64,000 nucleotides of DNA from Candidatus Zixiibacteriota bacterium (GCA_036480375.1 JAZGGI010000022.1:1-64000), one strand, 5' to 3'; numbered from the stretch's first letter, positions 16,897-25,597 are shown. The notes: a model not told the origin generated them from the sequence alone. Numbers and translations: made by a program.

Positions 16897-17565
16897 TCAA
16901 GACACAATTTTCACTTCTGACAATTTTTCATAGGTACCTTCATAGAATCCTTGGATTGTTGCAATAATTGCCAATCTTGCCTCCTCATTTATTTCGCATT
17001 GTAGCTGTTCAGTCAGTACAAAAGATAAACAAGTGTGTGTCAATCTTGATTTCCAAGGAACTTTGCATCCGATACGATTAGCAGCACGTCCTGCATCCTT
17101 CGCGTTTGAAATGATTGCCCATTTATCAAATACCTGGGCGCGCATCGAATTTATGAACGTGATGTGTGCCCTACCTGTGGGAGTGTTGCCGTCGCTACCT
17201 AGAAACGTGGAATCCGCAGTTGCTTTATTGTAAGGTTTCATCATATCCCAAAGGTCAGAACGCCCTATATATGTAAGATAAGTCCTAGTACATTGACTCT
17301 GAATTGGCGATAAATTTTGCTTAACGTGAAGCATCCAGACAATGCCGATAACCTCCAAACGCAACGCTAGTAATTGGTCGGGAAAACGAGACACATCCGC
17401 AACGGCGAAATTTGGATCTAGCTTAAGTAGTTGTTGTTGAAAAATATCACAAAATGTGTGCCATGGATTCACACCACTTATATCCGGAGCGAAAACATAG
17501 TTATCATAAAAATCATCACAAAAATCCTGCGTATCGAGTTTAGGTTTTCTGTCAAATAGTCCCAC
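16897..17565 (-). CDS. Hypothetical cytoplasmic protein
   Basis: 222 residues from a GTG with AAGGAG seven bases upstream. It opens MGLFDRKPKLDTQDFCDDFY and has no signal peptide. A hydrophobic stretch near 70-80 (LEVIGIVWMLHV) looks buried rather than membrane-spanning. No known motif is visible. It lies in the same direction as the next upstream gene (17620-18285), 54 bases apart, so the two may be one unit. It is AT-rich like that gene, consistent with acquisition by transfer. Confidence 0.6.
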   Translation of the reverse strand: MGLFDRKPKLDTQDFCDDFYDNYVFAPDISGVNPWHTFCDIFQQQLLKLDPNFAVADVSRFPDQLLALRLEVIGIVWMLHVKQNLSPIQSQCTRTYLTYIGRSDLWDMMKPYNKATADSTFLGSDGNTPTGRAHITFINSMRAQVFDKWAIISNAKDAGRAANRIGCKVPWKSRLTHTCLSFVLTEQLQCEINEEARLAIIATIQGFYEGTYEKLSEVKIVS

Positions 17566-17619
17566 AGCAAATCTCCTTGTCCTTCGCGAACTATAATATG
17601 GGTCGAAAGTTTATAACTA

Positions 17620-18285
17620 TCAATCGGCTGGAGCAGTTGAATCTATGTCGACCATAGATGAATCAACAATTATTAAATCTGGCATATTCCACTTTTCATT
17701 GAATTGTTTAAAAGTAATAAGTCTGGGGATTAGTTGATTGTCAACTTTTACAATTTGGTAACATTTAACCGCTGAATCGATGATATTATCATAGTTTGGG
17801 CGTCTCCATTCGTATTTCACAGTATATTTAATATAACAATCTTGTCCCTTGAGTAAATATGTCTGATAAGGATTAGTAATCATAGCTCCCGAAGATAAAA
17901 TATTTGATGCATCAACTATCCTCCGTTCGCCTATGTTGCCGGTAACAATCATGAAAGAAGTTAAGTCCAGATATGCCGGTGAATTACCTTCATTCCTAAT
18001 TGAGAAATTTAGTTTTTTCCCTTCGTAATTTTCCCGTTGATCACCCGGAGTACTTATAATATCTTTTCGCTCTAAGCTTTTTATGGTGACAATTGGGCGA
18101 TTTGAATACATAATGGCTTCGTTTTGATCCTGAATTCCCTCTATTTGATAATAAACAGCTGCGACCATTATCAATGGAACGGCAATTGAAACCACATTAC
18201 GAGTAGTCCAGAATTTCTCTTTCGGCAGCTTTGTAATTTCCACTGTAGAATGCGTCGTCCGTCGTATCCGTCTAAAATTTCGCAT
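17620..18285 (-). CDS. Single-pass membrane protein of unknown function
   Basis: 221 residues from the ATG at 18285, which follows GGGGGAG very closely. A longer frame to 18420 exists but has no ribosome site. Residues about 23-42 (FWTTRNVVSIAVPLIMVAAVYY) form one transmembrane helix, placing about 180 residues outside or inside the membrane. The outer part is beta-rich (KLNFSIRNEGNSPAYLDL), typical of immunoglobulin-like folds. No family recognised. Confidence 0.6.
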   Translation of the reverse strand: MRNFRRIRRTTHSTVEITKLPKEKFWTTRNVVSIAVPLIMVAAVYYQIEGIQDQNEAIMYSNRPIVTIKSLERKDIISTPGDQRENYEGKKLNFSIRNEGNSPAYLDLTSFMIVTGNIGERRIVDASNILSSGAMITNPYQTYLLKGQDCYIKYTVKYEWRRPNYDNIIDSAVKCYQIVKVDNQLIPRLITFKQFNEKWNMPDLIIVDSSMVDIDSTAPAD

Positions 18286-18292
18286 AACTCCC

Positions 18293-18345
18293 CCAAGAGT
18301 TTTTGATTGATTGGTCTTTATTATAATTGATTTCGTAATGTTTCG
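18293..18345. repeat. Left copy of a degenerate direct repeat flanking the ankyrin-PD40 gene
   Basis: This stretch resembles 20634-20685; both contain CCAA(A/G)AGT...TTATAAT.GATTTCGTAATGTT. Roughly 70% of positions match by eye. The two copies bracket 18633-20543. Confidence 0.45.
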
Positions 18346-18510
18346 CAACGAGTATATCTTATTTGTGCCGGACGGTGGGGTGCTCTGGCGTTTGAGCTGA
18401 TTGATGATCGTTATTATCAACTCTATTATGGGCCGATTAAAATAGCGGTTTATGATGATGAGAAGAAAAAACTCATCAAATCGCCGGTAATCAGGAGAAA
18501 ACGACGTTGA
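18338..18510 (+). pseudogene. Short broken coding remnant
   Basis: An ATG at 18338 opens MFRNEYILFVPDGGVLW and then stops. Shifting one base, from 18391 the sequence reads FELIDDRYYQLYYGPIKIAV and on through a lysine-rich end to a stop at 18508. Both pieces look like real protein, so this is probably a frameshifted tail of a lost gene. No family recognised. The remainder of 18511-18632 is featureless. Confidence 0.35.
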
Positions 18511-18632
18511 CTAATACTTAAAAAAGTGTTACCCATGTATGAGTCCATTCAGGACCACAATCCAACATCCGGTTGCAGACCTGATTCGCCAAGAAGTCAG
18601 CGAGTAAGGCAGCACTAAGAGAACGAAAGGCG

Positions 18633-20543
18633 ATGATCATGCATACATACAATAAATCACGGTTGGCCACTGCACTTGTTTGTTTGCTCCTTTTCTGCTC
18701 CGATACGGGAGCTGATACTATTCACAACGCTGTCAAGAACGGAGATATGGCTGGTATAAAGGTCCTTGCTGAAAGAGATCGTGAGGCGCTGAATAAGCAG
18801 GATGAAAGTGGAAAGTCGCCTTTGCATCATGCCATTGAAATGAACTATACAGATATCGCCCGGTATCTGATAGCACAGGGGGCAAATACAAACCTGACAG
18901 ACAACGATAACGAATCACCCTTACACTACTCGGCATCTGCGGGAAATCTGGAAATAGCAAGACTGTTGCTCGATGGAGAAAGTGTTTCACTGAATGATAC
19001 AAGTGCAGTCAAACGTGGCGGGTCTGTGGGTAATTGGACACCTCTTCATCTTGCCTGCCTGAACAGTCATCCAGATATGGTGCAACTTCTTCTTGAATAT
19101 GGCGCTGATATTGAAGCTACCGACGGAGTAAAAAGAACGCCGCTCATCCTGTCGGTTGAAGGCGGTGATATGCAGGTGGTGCGGATATTGGTTGAGAATG
19201 GTGCGGACATCAACGCCCAGGCAATACGTAGCTATACCGCGTTACTCTGGGCCGCCCGAAACGGTTTTGAGGAAATGGTAAATTACCTCGTAGATCGAGG
19301 GGCAGCTATTGAACCTGATGTGCTCCAATTGGCGTTTCAGATGGCAGTTTTAAATGGTATGGACCGGTTACTTGAGTTGGTGTTAGAACAGGGATTCAAT
19401 ATCGAGGAAATAGCTCAACGCGATCCAGACTTTATCTGTCCTGCTGCTGCCGGAGGTTCTGCCAGGGTTGTCGAGTTGCTGGTCGGATACGGTTTCGTAC
19501 TCGAGCAGGCAGACAAAGACGGCTGGACGCCTCTCCATTACGCGGCATCAGAGGGACATGTTGATGTAATCGAGTATATGCTCACGGAGAATGTTGCCAT
19601 AGATGCTCGCAACCTGAAGGGAGAGACCGCTTACAACCTGGCGACAAAGTCGGAAGATAAAAAGGCCGCTGATTACTTAAAAATGAAAGGTTGCGATACT
19701 GGTGAGCCACAGTTTCCGGTTATCGAGGGACCGTATATGGGGCAACAACCCCCGGGGGATATCCCTGAATTGTTCATGCCGGGGATAGTATCGGGTTATA
19801 GCCGGGCCCACTCATCCATAGTATTCTCCCCGGACGGAAAGGAGGCCTATTGGACAGAGATGGATTATGCCGAGGGATCAGTAAAGGTTTCTCATATGGT
19901 GAGTAACCGGTGGTCGTATCCGGTGGTGGCTGAATTAGATCGTGATCCCTCCATTTCACCAGACGGAAGTCGCCTCTTTTTCATTAAGACAAGGCCGTTC
20001 AGACCAGGCGAAGAGCCGGGCGGCGATCCGGATGTTAAGGAGGAGTACTGGTTCCTGGAGAGAGTTGATTCGGGCTGGTCTGCGCCTATCTCGGTCGGGG
20101 ATGAGGTGAATGCGATTGGTGTTCATTGGCCGTGTTCGATAGACAAGGATGGTAACCTGTATTTTTCTGAGTTTAAAGATAACATGTATTTCTCTGAGTA
20201 CGTCGACGGCAGGTATCAAGAACCGGTTCGTATTACGGAACACTTCGGAAATGCCACACTGGTCGGGCATAGTCCCTTTATATCGCCCGATATGGACTAT
20301 CTCCTGTTTTCGACCGACAACGGACTTTGTATCAGTTTCAGGAAAAACGACGGGACCTGGACCGACGGAATCAATCTCGGCAACGAGATCAACGGTTCAC
20401 ACGTTAACGTAAGCCCGCAGATTACTCACGATGGAAAATACATGTTCTTTGTAAGCGCTGGACAGGGGAGATCCTGGGGAATCTACTGGGTCTCCACCAG
20501 CTTTATTGAGCGATTAAGAGCAGAGCATCTATTGGACAAGTGA
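18633..20543 (+). CDS. Secreted ankyrin-repeat/PD40 fusion protein
   Basis: 636 residues. The start is the ATG at 18633 or the one two codons later; AAAGG lies just before. The signal peptide ends near TGADT. Residues about 30-350 hold roughly nine ankyrin repeats (KSPLHHAIE, ESPLHYSA, WTPLHLACL, RTPLILSVE, WTPLHYAAS). Residues about 355-630 hold PD40 propeller blades (FSPDGKEAYW, ISPDGSRLFF, ISPDMDYLLF, ITHDGKYMFF). The PD40 half matches the separate gene at 2233-3114, and the ankyrin half has the layout of the broken gene at 3146. It is probably a periplasmic or surface protein-binding scaffold; its partner is unknown. Confidence 0.85.
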   Translation: MIMHTYNKSRLATALVCLLLFCSDTGADTIHNAVKNGDMAGIKVLAERDREALNKQDESGKSPLHHAIEMNYTDIARYLIAQGANTNLTDNDNESPLHYSASAGNLEIARLLLDGESVSLNDTSAVKRGGSVGNWTPLHLACLNSHPDMVQLLLEYGADIEATDGVKRTPLILSVEGGDMQVVRILVENGADINAQAIRSYTALLWAARNGFEEMVNYLVDRGAAIEPDVLQLAFQMAVLNGMDRLLELVLEQGFNIEEIAQRDPDFICPAAAGGSARVVELLVGYGFVLEQADKDGWTPLHYAASEGHVDVIEYMLTENVAIDARNLKGETAYNLATKSEDKKAADYLKMKGCDTGEPQFPVIEGPYMGQQPPGDIPELFMPGIVSGYSRAHSSIVFSPDGKEAYWTEMDYAEGSVKVSHMVSNRWSYPVVAELDRDPSISPDGSRLFFIKTRPFRPGEEPGGDPDVKEEYWFLERVDSGWSAPISVGDEVNAIGVHWPCSIDKDGNLYFSEFKDNMYFSEYVDGRYQEPVRITEHFGNATLVGHSPFISPDMDYLLFSTDNGLCISFRKNDGTWTDGINLGNEINGSHVNVSPQITHDGKYMFFVSAGQGRSWGIYWVSTSFIERLRAEHLLDK

Positions 20544-20633
20544 ATGGCATACCAAGCGCAGCCTTCTCTCTTCTCAGCCGGTAGGGCAGGATCCCTGATA
20601 TCCTGCAATTTTCTTATTATATCCACAATCCCT

Positions 20634-20685
20634 CCAAAAGTCTTTTGGTTTATCGGCCTGAATTATAATGGATTTCGTAATGTTA
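20634..20685. repeat. Right copy of the direct repeat flanking the ankyrin-PD40 gene
   Basis: Partner of 18293-18345, sharing TTATAAT.GATTTCGTAATGTT and the CCAAAAGTCTTTTG segment. Confidence 0.45.
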
Positions 20686-20813
20686 GGCAAACTCATAAAA
20701 TTATCCAGAAGCCCGCTCCCCTCAGGTGGGCTCCCGGATTTGGCATCGCGGAGATAATCTGATGTCCATCAGATTAAAAAAGCGTACAGATATTCCTATT
20801 ATCGTACCGTAGG

Positions 20814-20830
20814 GTGACAAATAGTGTCAC
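20814..20830. promoter_or_regulatory. Palindrome GTGACA-N5-TGTCAC
   Basis: A perfect 6-base inverted repeat with a 5-base spacer, within AGGGTGACAAATAGTGTCAC. A near copy lies at 21142-21158. It could be a repressor or activator site, or a conserved part of an intergenic repeat. Confidence 0.35.
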
Positions 20831-20991
20831 TATGAATTTATAAAAAATCCGCCTGTCTGGAGAAAAAAACAGAATGTATGAACAACTCTCGAGTTGTTTC
20901 AATGTCGAAACCTCAGTCACTTCGCTCCTAAAAGGGCTTCGTCTCAGGACCTTCGGCAGGGATTTTGACCTACCCGACTGCCCGGAAAATA

Positions 20992-21025
20992 AATGACTGG
21001 TGCACGGGAACGTACACCAGTCATT
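20992..21025. terminator. Strong hairpin, terminator-like
   Basis: The arms AATGACTGGTGCACG and CGTACACCAGTCATT pair over 15 bases with one mismatch around a GGAA loop. An A-rich tract follows. It lies between the plus-strand fusion gene and a minus-strand gene, where a shared terminator would fit. Confidence 0.4.
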
Positions 21026-21141
21026 AATGATTAGAAAAAAAAACCCCAAATCCCCTCAGACGGACTGTTTATCTTTTCCCGTCATTAAAGAATGTCTGAT
21101 GCTCTTCTTATCGAGGAGCACGCAAAATATAGTATAGCAGG

Positions 21142-21158
21142 GTGACATATAGTGTCAG
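21142..21158. promoter_or_regulatory. Palindrome TGACA-N5-TGTCA, second copy
   Basis: GTGACATATAGTGTCAG, preceded by CAGG as in the first copy (AGG). The two sites lie 328 bases apart in the same orientation. Confidence 0.35.
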
Positions 21159-21319
21159 TTTAAATTAAAATATTTTGCCGTTTTTGAAAAAAAATTTGCC
21201 AAAATAGTGATAATTGGATACATCAAAGCAACGTCAATTTGACTTAACCGACAGAACTGTTACATATTACAAGGAATTTTGGAAAATAAAATGTGGATAA
21301 CTCAAAGATTTTTCCAATA

Positions 21320-21490
21320 CCTGTCATCGCGAGGAAGCCGAAGGCCGACGTGGCGATCTGTATTAATAATGGCAAAGATTACTCATTCGAGGTGGTGAGA
21401 AAAAGAACCAGACAAGTCGACAACTCAAGAGTTGTCGCTACAAAGAAAATATTGCCACATCCCTGTTCCACGGGGATTCGCAATGACGGG
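21320..21490. repeat. MITE-like element with inverted ends
   Basis: About 171 bases bounded by CCTGTCATCGCG and CGCAATGACGGG, inverted repeats matching at 10 of 12 positions. Inside lies a perfect hairpin CGACAACTCAAGAGTTGTCG (21418-21437). Elements with GTCATTGCGAG ends are common small intergenic repeats in many bacteria. It carries no gene. Confidence 0.55.
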
Positions 21491-21589
21491 GTGGAATTGG
21501 CAGAAGCCTTTTGGGTTTCTTTCCCGCATGAATTGTGTAAGAGCCGGGTTTCCGGGCCCGGATTGAGAATTATGAAAAAGCCCGGCTGT

Positions 21590-22108
21590 TTATTGATAGA
21601 CTTTAATATCGCCGATGAAGGAGCTGCAATTTATGATCAATCTCTTCTCGGCGGAATCAAAATTGGGGGTTTTGTCCTCGCACGACGTGATAAACCCGCC
21701 AAAGCTTTTATCAAAAAGAAAAACGTCACCGATGAAATTGCTGGCATGAGCCCGAACCGCGGCGTCTTTGGGAATAGTCAGGCGTATATCGCCGATAAAA
21801 GTCGAGACTCTCATATGATTATCGCCCGGTTGAAGCTCGACGCCGGTCAGGTCAAGATCGGTATCGTTTATAAAATAGCTGTAATTGCTTCCGCGGATAT
21901 TTCCCGTAAGGCAGGCTCGTTTGGATCCCCCAAATGCCTCGACGTGGACATGGCCGGATGAGCTTCGGCGCGTCGATTTATATATCAAATAAACACCGGC
22001 GGCAATGAGCAGGCTGGGCCAGAACATCTCAAAGAGGTCAATATGAAATTTGCCGAGTAAAAATAGCGTCCCCAGAACGACGAGAATGACTCCGAAAATT
22101 CGATTCAT
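21590..22108 (-). CDS. LiaF-like membrane protein
   Basis: 172 residues from the ATG at 22108, which follows GGGGGAG. Two hydrophobic helices at about 3-20 (IFGVILVVLGTLFLLG) and 28-44 (FWPSLLIAAGVYLIY) form the DUF5668-like N-terminus. The C-terminal half has repeats of a beta motif (FIGDIRLTIP, FIGDVFLFD, FIGDIKVY), typical of the LiaF/cell-wall-active-antibiotic response fold. Relatives sense or dampen envelope-stress signalling with a two-component pair, but no such pair is adjacent here. Confidence 0.8.
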   Translation of the reverse strand: MNRIFGVILVVLGTLFLLGKFHIDLFEMFWPSLLIAAGVYLIYKSTRRSSSGHVHVEAFGGSKRACLTGNIRGSNYSYFINDTDLDLTGVELQPGDNHMRVSTFIGDIRLTIPKDAAVRAHASNFIGDVFLFDKSFGGFITSCEDKTPNFDSAEKRLIINCSSFIGDIKVYQ

Positions 22109-22170
22109 AAACTCCCCCAATCAAAAGATATTGGTGAATATAATTTCTTCTTTTGTTACGAGCAATAGAA

Positions 22171-22196
22171 AAGGCCGGTTTCAAATAACCGACCTT
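22171..22196. terminator. Bidirectional-looking terminator hairpin
   Basis: The arms AAGGCCGGTT and AACCGACCTT pair with one mismatch around TCAAAT, with A-rich and T-rich flanks on either side. On the minus strand it lies downstream of the dockerin remnant. Confidence 0.55.
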
Positions 22197-22271
22197 TTTT
22201 CCCATAATTATAAATTGAGCGCACCTACCAGGGTGGTAGAAATTTTGATATTTTTTTCTTATATTTTCATT

Positions 22272-22403
22272 TTATTTGCATTCGCACGATCCCGGGCCGC
22301 CTTTGAAAACTGTATTAATCAGCCAGACCGCGGCGGCCACTTTAACACCGCCGTTGCAATTGGCATCGCCGTAAAACAGCGCAGCATAACCGGAACTATA
22401 CAT
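22272..22403 (-). pseudogene. Dockerin-repeat remnant
   Basis: A 43-residue minus-strand frame contains GDANCNGGVKVAAAVWLI, then NTVFKGGPGSCECK and a stop. This matches the second half of a dockerin pair in the style of the subtilase at 32374 (GDVNCDNLVNILDINYI). Two calcium-ligand positions after VKV are altered (AAA where D is expected), and a stop lies just upstream. It is the surviving tail of a larger secreted protein gene. The surrounding 22197-22633 shows nothing else. Confidence 0.5.
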
Positions 22404-22633
22404 GTCACGGTTACCTCAATTTATAGAGCTAATTTCGGCATGCTTTAAATGCAGTTCCAATGGAGTAGCCCCGATTTATGTAACTCAATTTATTAACTGT
22501 TCTATAGACCAATGAGGACTATAAAGACATTATAAGTCGTAATTCAAAAAAGTCAACTTAATTCTTTCCTGTTTGCCACCGTATCTGTTTCCATATCAAC
22601 TTGTAGAAGGTTGTGCTAATTTTGCACAGACTA

Positions 22634-22666
22634 CAAAAAAAGGAGGGCTTGTAGGGGGAGCCCTCC
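22634..22666 (-). terminator. Rho-independent terminator of the cytochrome gene
   Basis: On the minus strand GGAGGGCT, an 8-9-base loop and AGCCCTCC are followed by seven T residues. It lies about 20 bases past the stop of the octaheme cytochrome. Confidence 0.85.
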
Positions 22667-22688
22667 TCTGTCCACCATTGGAGTGATA

Positions 22689-24077
22689 TCAATGGTCGTA
22701 ACGCTTTTTAAATTCTTCCGAATCGGCCTTACGCCGGGCCTTTTCCGCCGGATCCATCTGACCGATAAACCATTTATGGTCATCAGAGGATAGTACATCC
22801 TCTATCATCTTTTTGGCCTCTTCAGCGATCTTAGCCTCTTCCCCGCCTTCTTTTAGAGCATGCTCAATAATTTCCTCAGCTTCGGGGATAAACTCCATAT
22901 AAAATCTCTCGGCGATTTCATAAAAACCGTGCCATTGGGTATAGTCGGGAGCGAACATGGCGGCGCCCATTCTTGCCCGGCGGCCCTCATGATGCCAGAG
23001 ATAGAAATAAATCCATTCCAATTCGTCGTCAAAATTGGTGTCATTGGTAATAAGCCCGCCGCCGCGAATTTTATTGTAAATATCAGTCGCCGGTATCGCG
23101 AATTTATTATTGTAAAGCTTGACAACGTTATCATACTGAGTATAGAAATTATCGACCCACGACGAGGTATGGCAATTGCCGCAGACATTCTTCATATCAT
23201 TGCGCCGATCCTGCCATGATTTAACCTCTTTGCCGGCCGCTTTGGCTTTGGCATCAACATATTGTGAAATCGGCGGGCGCAAAGTCCAGCTTATCCTGTC
23301 GCCGATATCATGAGTAATCGGTAAATCCCTGGTTGCCGACATATGGCACGTGGCGCAGGTCGGAGCCGCCGAATAATTCTGCCCGACGACCCACGAAGGA
23401 TTATCGAGATTCATGCGATCAATATGAGAATAAAAGGCGATACCATGCTTGGATTCCTCGTAGATCTCCTTCTGAGGATGATCGGGGCCCAAATGGCATT
23501 TGCCGCAGTTCTCCGGCTGACGCGCCAGCTTTGCTGAAAACGAATGCCGACTGTGACAGGCCGTGCAGGAACCCTTTGAACCGTCCGGATTAAGTCGTCC
23601 GATTCCGGTATTGGGCCATGTTGCGGCGTCAAGAGTACCATCGTCATTCACTTTAATGATAGAACCATGACATTGGTTACAGCCGCTCACAGCCGCGGCC
23701 GGTCCTTCAACTATCTCACCCAGGAAATTATCGAGTGAGCCGAGAATTTTCCCGGCGTTGGCGTGATGCGAGCGGTCGAATTCGGTAAATTCTCTTTCAT
23801 GGCATCGCGAACAGTCTTTGGGGGAGACAATTATTGAGATTAGATAATCATTGTGCTCTATAGCGTCCGGATCCCCGGTTTCGGCTCGGTGACATTCATA
23901 ACATCCGACACCACCGGCAAAATGCCGCGAGGCCCCCCATTCGGCAACCAAGCCCGGCATCTGATCCTGATGGCATTCAAGGCAGGCGGCTGATTCTTCA
24001 CTTATTCCCGCGGAAACACCTGTCGCCAAAAAACACAGCGCGAAAATGGCTAAATAAATTGCCATTGCCTTTCTCAT
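22689..24077 (-). CDS. Octaheme c-type cytochrome, hydroxylamine-oxidoreductase-like
   Basis: 462 residues with a signal peptide ending GVSAG. Eight CxxCH haem sites are visible: CLECH, CYECH, CSRCH, CNQCH, CTACH, CGKCH, CATCH and CGNCH. Their order, the THDIGDRISWTL segment and the PDYTQWHGFYE segment near 370 match the HAO family. Members either oxidise hydroxylamine or hydrazine, or reduce nitrite or hydroxylamine. I cannot tell the direction because the haem-crosslinking tyrosine cannot be assigned with confidence. No small membrane quinol partner (NrfH or CycX type) is beside it. The upstream gene is a porin-like protein 35 bases away, so the two are likely one operon. Confidence 0.85.
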   Translation of the reverse strand: MRKAMAIYLAIFALCFLATGVSAGISEESAACLECHQDQMPGLVAEWGASRHFAGGVGCYECHRAETGDPDAIEHNDYLISIIVSPKDCSRCHEREFTEFDRSHHANAGKILGSLDNFLGEIVEGPAAAVSGCNQCHGSIIKVNDDGTLDAATWPNTGIGRLNPDGSKGSCTACHSRHSFSAKLARQPENCGKCHLGPDHPQKEIYEESKHGIAFYSHIDRMNLDNPSWVVGQNYSAAPTCATCHMSATRDLPITHDIGDRISWTLRPPISQYVDAKAKAAGKEVKSWQDRRNDMKNVCGNCHTSSWVDNFYTQYDNVVKLYNNKFAIPATDIYNKIRGGGLITNDTNFDDELEWIYFYLWHHEGRRARMGAAMFAPDYTQWHGFYEIAERFYMEFIPEAEEIIEHALKEGGEEAKIAEEAKKMIEDVLSSDDHKWFIGQMDPAEKARRKADSEEFKKRYDH

Positions 24078-24112
24078 TCTACTCCTCCCATATTATTTTT
24101 CATTCTTTAATT

Positions 24113-25357
24113 TCAAAAATCTATAGTCGTCATTGTGTACAACCACATTCCGGTATTGCGGTCTGGGCCGGCAAAAGTATAATACTCATCAGCTATAAAA
24201 AGCGACATTCCACCCGATAATGTGGCGCCACTTATGACCTTAGTTTTAACCGTCAAATCCACTTCAAAACCGATATTAGATGTCAAGGTAGGACTGGCTG
24301 ATTTACTTAAGTAATTCTGGGCCGCTTTGAAATAATGAAAATCACATCCAAGCCACCAATCCGGCGCCGGACTGCCCTTAACGCGGAACATAGCGTCGAT
24401 TAAGCCATGCTCCGGGGATGGAACAAAATAGTCCATGTATCCACGGAATTTATGCCCGGTATAATAATCATTGGCATATGCTTTGAATTTTGTTGAATCC
24501 GCACCGTCATCGCCTGACGTATAATCGATACCAACACCGGCATAAACTTTACCCTTGCCTTCAAAATTATAACCCAGCTCGCCGTTGAGCATAAACGCGG
24601 ATATATCCTGAACCAAAGTAGTATCTGGCAATGTGCCTTGGGGCATTTCGCCAAATTGAAAATTGCCTTGAAGCGTAAAATATATGTTCTCCATTGAGCG
24701 GTGATAGTATCCACCGACATTGAATCGTTTTAATTTTTGCTGATAGTAGTTGTTACTGTCGGCATCCAGTTCATAAAATCCGAACAGGTCGAGATTGTAC
24801 TTTTTGAACATCCCGTAGATGCCTACGATATCAAAATCGCGATTATAATTTTCAGAATTCATCTCCATCTTTTTTAGCCAGAATAAATCAATTTGGGCGT
24901 TTTCGGGTCGAATCGAGGTAATGCCGCCTTCCCAACTGCGACCGACATTATGCCATCCCACGGCGCCAAAGACACGCTGATTACCGTAATTCACTTCAAA
25001 GCGTCCGGCCTTTAGATACAGCCATTCCCAGATGACCTGATGGAGCTCAAAATACGCCTGGTGCAAATCGACGTTATCAGTCGCCGATAAATCTCCCGAA
25101 CTCGGGTCGCCCAGTCGGCGCGAATCCTGAAATTGGATATAGGCAAGAGCTTTGTCGGTTGGCTCGAATTTCAAACCTACCCGGGTCCGTAAATCCGCGA
25201 ATGTTTTTCCGTGACGCTCAGCGGCGAACGATTTGAAATCAAGTTCTTCCCGCAAACGTATCTGGCCGTCATAGCTAAATTTTGTTTCAGCTAAAACTGC
25301 CCCGATTAGACAAAAGCAAATTACGATTGCGATAAAAATCCGTGATGTTCTTAACAT
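24113..25357 (-). CDS. Outer-membrane porin-like protein, alginate-export family type
   Basis: 414 residues with a signal peptide ending AVLAE. It starts with YDGQIRLREELDFK and carries the RHGKTFADLRTRVGL and LKAGRFEVNYGNQRVFG segments that mark AlgE-like (alginate_exp) beta barrels. Alternating polar and hydrophobic residues run to the end, with an aromatic C-terminal residue. The family includes substrate-specific porins and barrels paired with periplasmic electron carriers. Here the barrel precedes the octaheme cytochrome, so it may import or export that enzyme's substrate. Confidence 0.75.
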   Translation of the reverse strand: MLRTSRIFIAIVICFCLIGAVLAETKFSYDGQIRLREELDFKSFAAERHGKTFADLRTRVGLKFEPTDKALAYIQFQDSRRLGDPSSGDLSATDNVDLHQAYFELHQVIWEWLYLKAGRFEVNYGNQRVFGAVGWHNVGRSWEGGITSIRPENAQIDLFWLKKMEMNSENYNRDFDIVGIYGMFKKYNLDLFGFYELDADSNNYYQQKLKRFNVGGYYHRSMENIYFTLQGNFQFGEMPQGTLPDTTLVQDISAFMLNGELGYNFEGKGKVYAGVGIDYTSGDDGADSTKFKAYANDYYTGHKFRGYMDYFVPSPEHGLIDAMFRVKGSPAPDWWLGCDFHYFKAAQNYLSKSASPTLTSNIGFEVDLTVKTKVISGATLSGGMSLFIADEYYTFAGPDRNTGMWLYTMTTIDF

Positions 25358-25597
25358 CCCATAACCCCTTTCTATGTTTTTTGAGTTATCCTTGCAGCCT
25401 CTGCCGCAAAACTCAATAATAGGACAAACAAAGTCAACAAAAACTTGGGGATAGTATATCCATTTTCTTTATGTATCCTCTGCATTTCATAGCAACCTTT
25501 AGTAGGATCGAGTCTTTGGAATAACTTTTCCTTGACTTTAATCAAGCCAACTGTTATTTGAAGGCAATTTTGTAAACTATTTTATTTGAGGTGAATT

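Larger units (their letters stand above)
20544..21589. other. Long intergenic region with palindromes and repeats
   Basis: No gene is supported. It holds the right flanking repeat (20634-20685), two TGACA-N5-TGTCA palindromes, a short palindrome AACAACTCTCGAGTTGTT (20881-20898), a strong hairpin (20992-21025) and a MITE-like element (21320-21490). An open frame from 21293 crosses the last element and the antisense of the next gene; it is not coding. Confidence 0.7.

Noticed and set aside
21293-21961. Plus-strand 222-codon frame
   Set aside because: It crosses a MITE-like element and then reads antisense to the LiaF-like gene.
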